From: DASYDU01 sp036499445
GTDB lineage: Bacteria > Planctomycetota > Planctomycetia > Pirellulales > Lacipirellulaceae
Reading direction: 5' to 3'
DNA: 5,035 nucleotides
Assembly: GCA_036499445.1 (NCBI GenBank)
Contig: DASYDU010000101.1
Coordinates: forward strand, 1 to 5,035
The notes beneath the pieces were generated by a model. That model saw only the letters and a list, made by a program, of their open reading frames with translations. It did no database searches and had not been told where the DNA came from. Numbering within the stretch: position 1 is the stretch's first letter; every line of letters begins with the position of its first letter. Below are positions 1 to 5,035 of the stretch, one piece after another. Both the position numbers and the translations under genes were made by a program.

Positions 1-562
1 CGCTGGCGAAGTCGTAGCGGTTCACTTCGTCGCGGCGGCGGATGAACGGCGAATGGATGTCGATCAAGTCTTCGATGCTCAGGCAGGCGTCGATGAATTC
101 CTCGACTTCTTCGACGCCGACTTCGTCCATGTAGCGGCGGATGCGATTGCCGTGGTTGGCCATCTCGTCCATCATCTTGCGGCTAGTTTTGCTAAACCAA
201 TAGTTGTTCTTGAAGAAGTCGCAGTGACCGTAGACGTGGGCCATTACGAGCTTTTGGTCCACCAGATGATTGCTCTTCATCAGGTAGGCATAGCAAGGAT
301 CGTTGTTGATCACCATCTCGTAGATCTTTTGCAGGCCGTGATGGTAACCCTTGCTGAGCCGCTCGTATTCCATGCCGAACCGCCAGTGGGGATAGCGGAC
401 TGGAAAACCGGTCTTGGCGGCGATGGCGTTGAGGTCGTCGGCGTCGATGTACTCGAAGATCGTGGAGTAGAAGTCCAGCCCATAGGTGCGCGCGTAACCC
501 TCGATTTCGCCCTGCATGGCGACAAGTTCGGGCGGCAGATTGGTGGTGGGGAGGGAGGGCAT
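1..562 (-). CDS. spoVR: SpoVR/YcgB family protein, N-terminal 187 residues (gene continues past the left edge)
   Basis: This is the 5' part of a SpoVR-family gene, read from 562 down to the window edge; full-length members are roughly 450-520 residues, so well over half is missing. Seen directly: YPHWRFGMEYERLSKGY at about residues 57-73, KIYEMVINNDPCYAYL at 79-94, and the family signature HVYGHCDFFKNN at 109-120, with H109, H113 and D115 as possible metal or active-site residues. There is no signal peptide or membrane segment, so it should be cytosolic. The ATG at 562 is preceded by AGGTG at 577-573 (10-base spacing); the next in-frame ATG (codon 16) would cut off an N-terminus typical of relatives. 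It starts 32 bases after the small upstream gene and is probably co-transcribed with it. B. subtilis SpoVR affects spore cortex formation; E. coli YcgB has no settled biochemical role. Family assignment is very secure; molecular function is unknown. Confidence 0.96.
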   Translation of the reverse strand, partial: MPSLPTTNLPPELVAMQGEIEGYARTYGLDFYSTIFEYIDADDLNAIAAKTGFPVRYPHWRFGMEYERLSKGYHHGLQKIYEMVINNDPCYAYLMKSNHLVDQKLVMAHVYGHCDFFKNNYWFSKTSRKMMDEMANHGNRIRRYMDEVGVEEVEEFIDACLSIEDLIDIHSPFIRRRDEVNRYDFAS

Positions 563-594
563 GGCTTTGGCGCACCTAGGAGGGAGCGCCGCGA

Positions 595-786
595 TTAAGC
601 GGCGGCCTCGACTTGGAACCGCGATGTCGTCAGATTGCGAATCAGGTCGTAGAGGCGGGGCAGTTCGCGGCCGAGTTGCCGGCGGACGAGCTCGATCGCC
701 TCGGCAGGATCGCGGGCCCTGACGCTAAAATCGTGGTGCCCGATGCGAACGCGGTAGGTTAGGAGGGGGCGGTTGTCGGTGGTCAT
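595..786 (-). CDS. small 63-residue protein between yeaH and spoVR, function unknown
   Basis: I do not recognise this protein. It reads from ATG at 786 to TAA at 597-595. Support for its being real: AGGA at 798-795, 8 bases before the ATG; codons mostly ending in G or C like the neighbours; a same-strand position filling the yeaH-spoVR gap without overlap; and only 32 bases to the spoVR start. The sequence suggests a compact soluble beta-beta-alpha fold: strands near LLTYRVRIG (8-16) and HDFSVRA (18-24), then a helix DPAEAIELVRRQLGRELPRL (26-45), then a short C-terminal strand near RFQVEA. The charge is balanced and Arg-rich, with no cysteine, signal peptide or membrane segment. The pattern of a short strand pair followed by a DPAEAI helix occurs in many small uncharacterised proteins, so it is not diagnostic. 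By position it could be an accessory or adaptor of the PrkA-YeaH-SpoVR set; that is inference only. Confidence 0.72.
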   Translation of the reverse strand: MTTDNRPLLTYRVRIGHHDFSVRARDPAEAIELVRRQLGRELPRLYDLIRNLTTSRFQVEAAA

Positions 787-827
787 GGGAGTGGTCCTGC
801 AATTAAGACATGCGCCTGCGGTCTATT

Positions 828-845
828 TGTGGGAGGCCTCCCACA
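828..845. repeat. 18-base perfect palindrome in the yeaH to small-gene gap
   Basis: TGTGGGAGGCCTCCCACA is identical to its reverse complement. As RNA it would fold as a 7-base-pair GC-rich stem with a GGCC loop, starting 17 bases after the yeaH stop codon. No T-tract follows on the minus strand (AATAGACCGC comes next), so it is not a standard intrinsic terminator. It may be an mRNA 3'-end stabilising or processing hairpin that sets different transcript levels for yeaH and the downstream genes, or a binding site for a dimeric protein. The palindrome is certain; its function is not. Confidence 0.6.
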
Positions 846-861
846 GAAGTATCTATTAGCG

Positions 862-1974
862 TTAACGTCCTTTGCCGAGAAAAGTTTTGATCGATTCGTA
901 AATTGCGTCCTTATCTTCAATTTCTGATAGCACGAGCGACGGGTGCTTGTCGCCAAAGCGGCCCTGGAGGTAGCCGAGGAATTCGCCGCTACCATACGGG
1001 CTGTCGACCTGCCCGTAGCAAAACAGGTTTACGTGGGACAAAAGGCGATCGCCGAGCACTTTGAATGCCTCCTCATTGTCCTCGCCCCAGTTGTCGCCGT
1101 CGGAGAATTGGAAGCAGTAGAGATTCCATTCGGACGGCGGAAACTCGTCCTCGATCAGCTTGGCACAGGCTTTGTACGCCGAGCTGATCCGCGTGCCGCC
1201 GCTTTCGCGGGTGTGGTAGAAGGTGTGCTCGTCAACCTCTTTGGCAACCGCGTCGTGAATGATGTAGCGGGTGTCGATGCCGTCGTACTGGCTGGAAAGC
1301 CAGGTGTCGATCCAGAAGGCCTCGGTGCGGACGATTTCTTTCTGCTCGTCGGTCATCGAGCCGGAGACGTCCATCATGTAGATCACCGCCGCGTTGACTT
1401 CCGGATGTTCAACCGTCGTCCAAGAGCGATATTGCTTGTCGGACTTGATCGGCACGATTCGCGGGTCGTCCGGCTCGTACGCGCCGGTCGTGATCTGCCG
1501 CTTGAGGGCCCGAAGATAGGTCCGCTTGAAGTGGCGGAGCGACTCGGGGCCAGTCTGGCGGACGCTGTTGTACTTGGCTTTTTCCTGAACGATCGAGGCT
1601 TGGCCCTTCGGCTCGATGCGTGGCAGCTCGAGCTCTTCGCCGAGGATTTCGGCCAATTCTTCGAGCGAGATATCGACTTCCAGCAGGTGGCCGTCGCCGG
1701 GATCGCTGCCTGCGGGGCCGGCGCCTCCCTGCGGCTGGCCGCCCTTGCCGAGCGGTTGGCCTTCTTCGCCATCGCCTTGGCCGACGCCGCCGTTGCCGTT
1801 GTCACCAAAACGGAAATGGGGAATATCGAGCTGGGGGACGGGAATGCTGACTAGATCGCGACCCTTGCGGCCGATCATCTCGCCGTGAGTCACATATTTG
1901 CGTAGGTTTTTGCGGATGCGGCCCCGGACGATTTGCCGGAAGCGGCGCTGGTCCCGCTCGATCTTCATCAACAT
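862..1974 (-). CDS. yeaH: YeaH/YhbH family (DUF444) von Willebrand A-type protein
   Basis: A full-length 370-residue DUF444 protein. The N-terminus (RRFRQIVRGRIRKNLRKYVT, residues 10-29, then HGEMIGRKGRD at 30-40) is the family hallmark and strongly basic. Next comes a Gly/Gln-rich, probably disordered linker (about 57-97), an acidic helix (ISLEELAEILGEELELP, 102-118), and a C-terminal vWA-like domain from about 193. The metal-site residues are all present: DVSGS at 202-206, T261 in GGTRISS, and D292 in FSDGDNW. The length suits Bacillus YhbH-type members (about 390) better than E. coli YeaH (about 427). ATG 1974 is chosen because GAGG at 1986-1983 lies 8 bases upstream; ATG 1968 would be 14 bases away. 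The gene follows prkA after 124 bases with no terminator visible between. vWA proteins next to AAA+ ATPases often act as substrate or metal-binding adaptors, so a role in a PrkA complex is a reasonable inference. It has no signal peptide and is likely cytosolic. Confidence 0.96.
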   Translation of the reverse strand: MLMKIERDQRRFRQIVRGRIRKNLRKYVTHGEMIGRKGRDLVSIPVPQLDIPHFRFGDNGNGGVGQGDGEEGQPLGKGGQPQGGAGPAGSDPGDGHLLEVDISLEELAEILGEELELPRIEPKGQASIVQEKAKYNSVRQTGPESLRHFKRTYLRALKRQITTGAYEPDDPRIVPIKSDKQYRSWTTVEHPEVNAAVIYMMDVSGSMTDEQKEIVRTEAFWIDTWLSSQYDGIDTRYIIHDAVAKEVDEHTFYHTRESGGTRISSAYKACAKLIEDEFPPSEWNLYCFQFSDGDNWGEDNEEAFKVLGDRLLSHVNLFCYGQVDSPYGSGEFLGYLQGRFGDKHPSLVLSEIEDKDAIYESIKTFLGKGR

Positions 1975-1982
1975 TGCACCAA

Positions 1983-2003
1983 CCTCGCTTCGATTCGCCG
2001 AGG
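1983..2003 (-). promoter_or_regulatory. possible hairpin covering the yeaH ribosome binding site
   Basis: On the minus strand CCTCG (2003-1999) can pair with CGAGG (1987-1983) across an 11-base loop. The 3' arm contains the GAGG that serves as the yeaH ribosome binding site, so folding would block ribosome entry. A five-base-pair stem is short and such matches arise by chance. Treat it as a candidate for translational control of yeaH relative to prkA, not as an established element. Confidence 0.22.
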
Positions 2004-2098
2004 TCTCATCAGGATGTCGTCACTTTGGGTCGGTGCTTAATTCCACGCAACCAGGTGCCGGCATCCCTGCCAGTTAGCGCCATGCACATCGCATGCCG

Positions 2099-4159
<2,061 letters not shown>

Positions 4160-4184
4160 CCTAAGTCTCCCGTGAGCGACTTCG

Positions 4185-4215
4185 ATTGTGCCGGTTGGCT
4201 ATGGGACTTCGTCAA
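4185..4215 (-). promoter_or_regulatory. candidate sigma-70-type promoter for prkA
   Basis: On the minus strand TTGACG (4215-4210) matches the -35 consensus at five of six bases, and CACAAT (4190-4185) matches the -10 consensus at four of six. The 19-base spacer is longer than the usual 17. Transcription would begin near 4178, giving a leader of roughly 20 bases that just includes the GGGAG ribosome binding site. The match is by eye and weak at the -10; promoter consensus in planctomycete-like genomes is also poorly defined. Confidence 0.25.
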
Positions 4216-4289
4216 ACCTCATGGCGAATTGTTCTCGATTCTCAATTTCATCCCTCGAACAACACGTCACGGTGTCCGATCCGTTCGTC

Positions 4290-4310
4290 CTGGTGCGGTA
4301 ATTGCACCAG
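4290..4310. promoter_or_regulatory. inverted repeat with sigma-54-like -24/-12 spacing upstream of prkA
   Basis: The arms CTGGTGC (4290-4296) and GCACCAG (4304-4310) are perfect inverted repeats around a 7-base centre. Read on the plus strand, TGGTGCGGTAATTGCA (4291-4306) fits the sigma-54 pattern TGGCACG-N4-TTGCA with two mismatches and the required GG-N10-GC spacing. Read on the minus strand, TGGTGCAATTACCGCA (4309-4294) keeps the same spacing but has a poorer -12 element. The minus reading would start prkA transcription near 4282, with a leader of about 120 bases. E. coli yeaGH is known to be sigma-54 and NtrC dependent, which makes this worth noting. It could equally be a repressor operator or chance. 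Confidence 0.3.
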
Positions 4311-4750
4311 CGGCTTCCATTCCATCGATCCGGCAGCGATCGACGTCGCCAAACAATCGTCGGCCTGTTTCTCGTTCAAACACCCGCGTTCCATGCTTCC
4401 TTCCTCATCGGCTCGTATACGACGCCTAGTACTGAAACCGCATTTGTCGGCAAGTGCGCAGCGACAAACGCGGAACAAGCGTCGGGTAGTCTACCGCCAA
4501 CACGATCCGCCTTCGCGTAGCTACGACATCCGCGCAACGTATCGGCAAAAACTCACGAGATCAACATGACTTCGCAGTCACGAGACGAGATGAGATCGCT
4601 GAGCGTGCGCGGGTGGCGAGTCGTGCGAGGGTTTGAGAAACGCGTGCCAGACTGCACACCGATGTAGAAAAGATTGGCAAAGAGCGGGGGGCAAGGTGGT
4701 GGTGTGTCGGCCCAGCCGGCTCCGCCACGCAGCGGATTGTCGGTTCGACC

Positions 4751-4774
4751 GCGACTCGCGCGAACGCGAGTCGC
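4751..4774. repeat. perfect 10-base-pair inverted repeat (hairpin) with 4-base loop
   Basis: GCGACTCGCG (4751-4760) and CGCGAGTCGC (4765-4774) are exact reverse complements separated by CGAA. As RNA this is a very stable stem-loop. On the plus strand it is followed by a pyrimidine-rich stretch (ACCTCTTCTTCTATTG), giving a weak resemblance to a rho-independent terminator pointing right, but no plus-strand gene lies just upstream. On the minus strand no T-tract follows. It may be part of a dispersed intergenic repeat, a structured leader, or a terminator for an unseen small RNA. Confidence 0.5.
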
Positions 4775-5035
4775 ACCTCTTCTTCTATTGTAATTATCGG
4801 TTGAATTTCCGAGTTGGGCAACATTGAGTTTTCTAGGGGTGGTAGCGGATGGACGGGGGCCGGCGATGAGGCACGTCACAGGTAACCCCTTTATCAGCCG
4901 GCAGTTACGGCAGCTCAGCGAATGAAAAATCGGGCCCTTCGCGGTCGCGAAAAAATTCACGTGCCGATGTCGTGATGTCGCGCACAGATTGCTTGTGTTA
5001 GCGCGATTGTGGCGGATGAGCGGTGACGCTGGCCG

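Larger units (their letters stand above)
4160..5035. other. 876-base region upstream of prkA with no supportable gene
   Basis: I see no credible protein gene here on either strand. The open frames present (up to 135 codons, at 4553-4960 minus and 4186-4569 plus) lack suitable ribosome binding sites, have low-complexity or shifted-looking translations (many Arg, Ser, Pro, Cys), and match no family I know. What the stretch does hold: a candidate housekeeping promoter close to prkA, an inverted repeat with sigma-54-like spacing at 4290-4310, and a strong hairpin at 4751-4774. Part of it may encode a long 5' leader or an unrecognised non-coding RNA, or may be decayed gene remnant. The gene to the right of the window is not reached. 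Confidence 0.6.

Noticed and set aside
192..575. A 127-codon minus-strand frame within spoVR
   Set aside because: It is a shifted frame of SpoVR; the translation is Arg/His-rich and lacks the SpoVR motifs found in the correct frame starting at 562.
53..598. A 181-codon open frame on the plus strand, opposite spoVR
   Set aside because: Codon-aligned antisense of the SpoVR coding frame, with no ribosome binding site that I trust and no recognisable domain.
783..995. A 70-codon minus-strand frame overlapping the end of yeaH
   Set aside because: Most of it is a shifted frame of yeaH, and it conflicts with the better supported 63-codon gene that starts at 786.
943..1854. A 303-codon open frame on the plus strand, opposite yeaH
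   Set aside because: Same codon-aligned antisense effect; the minus strand encodes a complete DUF444 protein.
4413..4422. TCGTATACGA palindrome, and CGTAGCTACG at 4516-4525
   Set aside because: About five 10-base palindromes are expected by chance in a window this size; no good -35 partner was found for the TATACG on the minus strand.
4248..4478. A 76-codon minus-strand frame just upstream of prkA
   Set aside because: It begins with TTG, has no convincing ribosome binding site, and shows no recognisable motif; it also spans the candidate sigma-54-like element.
4938..4951. TTCGCG/CGCGAA short inverted repeat followed by an A-run on the plus strand
   Set aside because: The stem is only 5-6 base pairs, and the A-run is on the wrong side to make a terminator on either strand. 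Repeats of this length are common by chance.
4553..4960. A 135-codon minus-strand frame upstream of prkA
   Set aside because: It starts with GTG without a ribosome binding site, runs through the 4751-4774 hairpin, and its Arg/Pro/Thr-rich translation matches nothing known to me.

Overview
The window carries a minus-strand cluster in the order prkA, yeaH/yhbH (DUF444), a small unrecognised gene, then spoVR (ycgB). spoVR runs off the left edge, so only its first 187 codons are visible. The right-hand 876 bases (4160-5035) hold no gene I can support and appear to be the upstream region of the cluster. No tRNA, rRNA, CRISPR array, insertion sequence or phage gene is visible.

The organism is a bacterium with a fairly GC-rich genome; most codons end in G or C. 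Neither the proteins nor the layout fixes the phylum. The PrkA matches my memory of the Bacillus-type PrkA better than E. coli YeaG, but it has extra segments. The SpoVR N-terminus (YPHWRFGMEYERLSKGY, HVYGHCDFFKNN) is of a kind I associate with planctomycetes and some deltaproteobacteria. A planctomycete, perhaps Pirellulales, is my best guess, held with low to moderate confidence.

Transcription runs right to left. prkA (4159-2099) encodes a AAA+ ATPase with a C-terminal PrkA domain. A 124-base gap follows, then yeaH (1974-862), a von Willebrand A-type protein with a complete metal-site motif. A 75-base gap with an 18-base perfect palindrome follows, then a 63-residue gene (786-595) with its own ribosome binding site. 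spoVR starts 32 bases after it. In many bacteria prkA, yeaH and spoVR stay together and are linked to stationary phase, nutrient stress or sporulation. Their joint biochemical job is not settled. The vWA protein and SpoVR are plausible partners or adaptors of the PrkA ATPase.

The most interesting points are the extra small gene inside an otherwise standard three-gene cluster, the intra-operon palindrome just upstream of it, and a symmetric element 131-151 bases upstream of the prkA start codon. That element has GG-N10-GC spacing on both strands, as in sigma-54 promoters. I see no wholly new system; this is a known but poorly understood stress module with a possible extra component.
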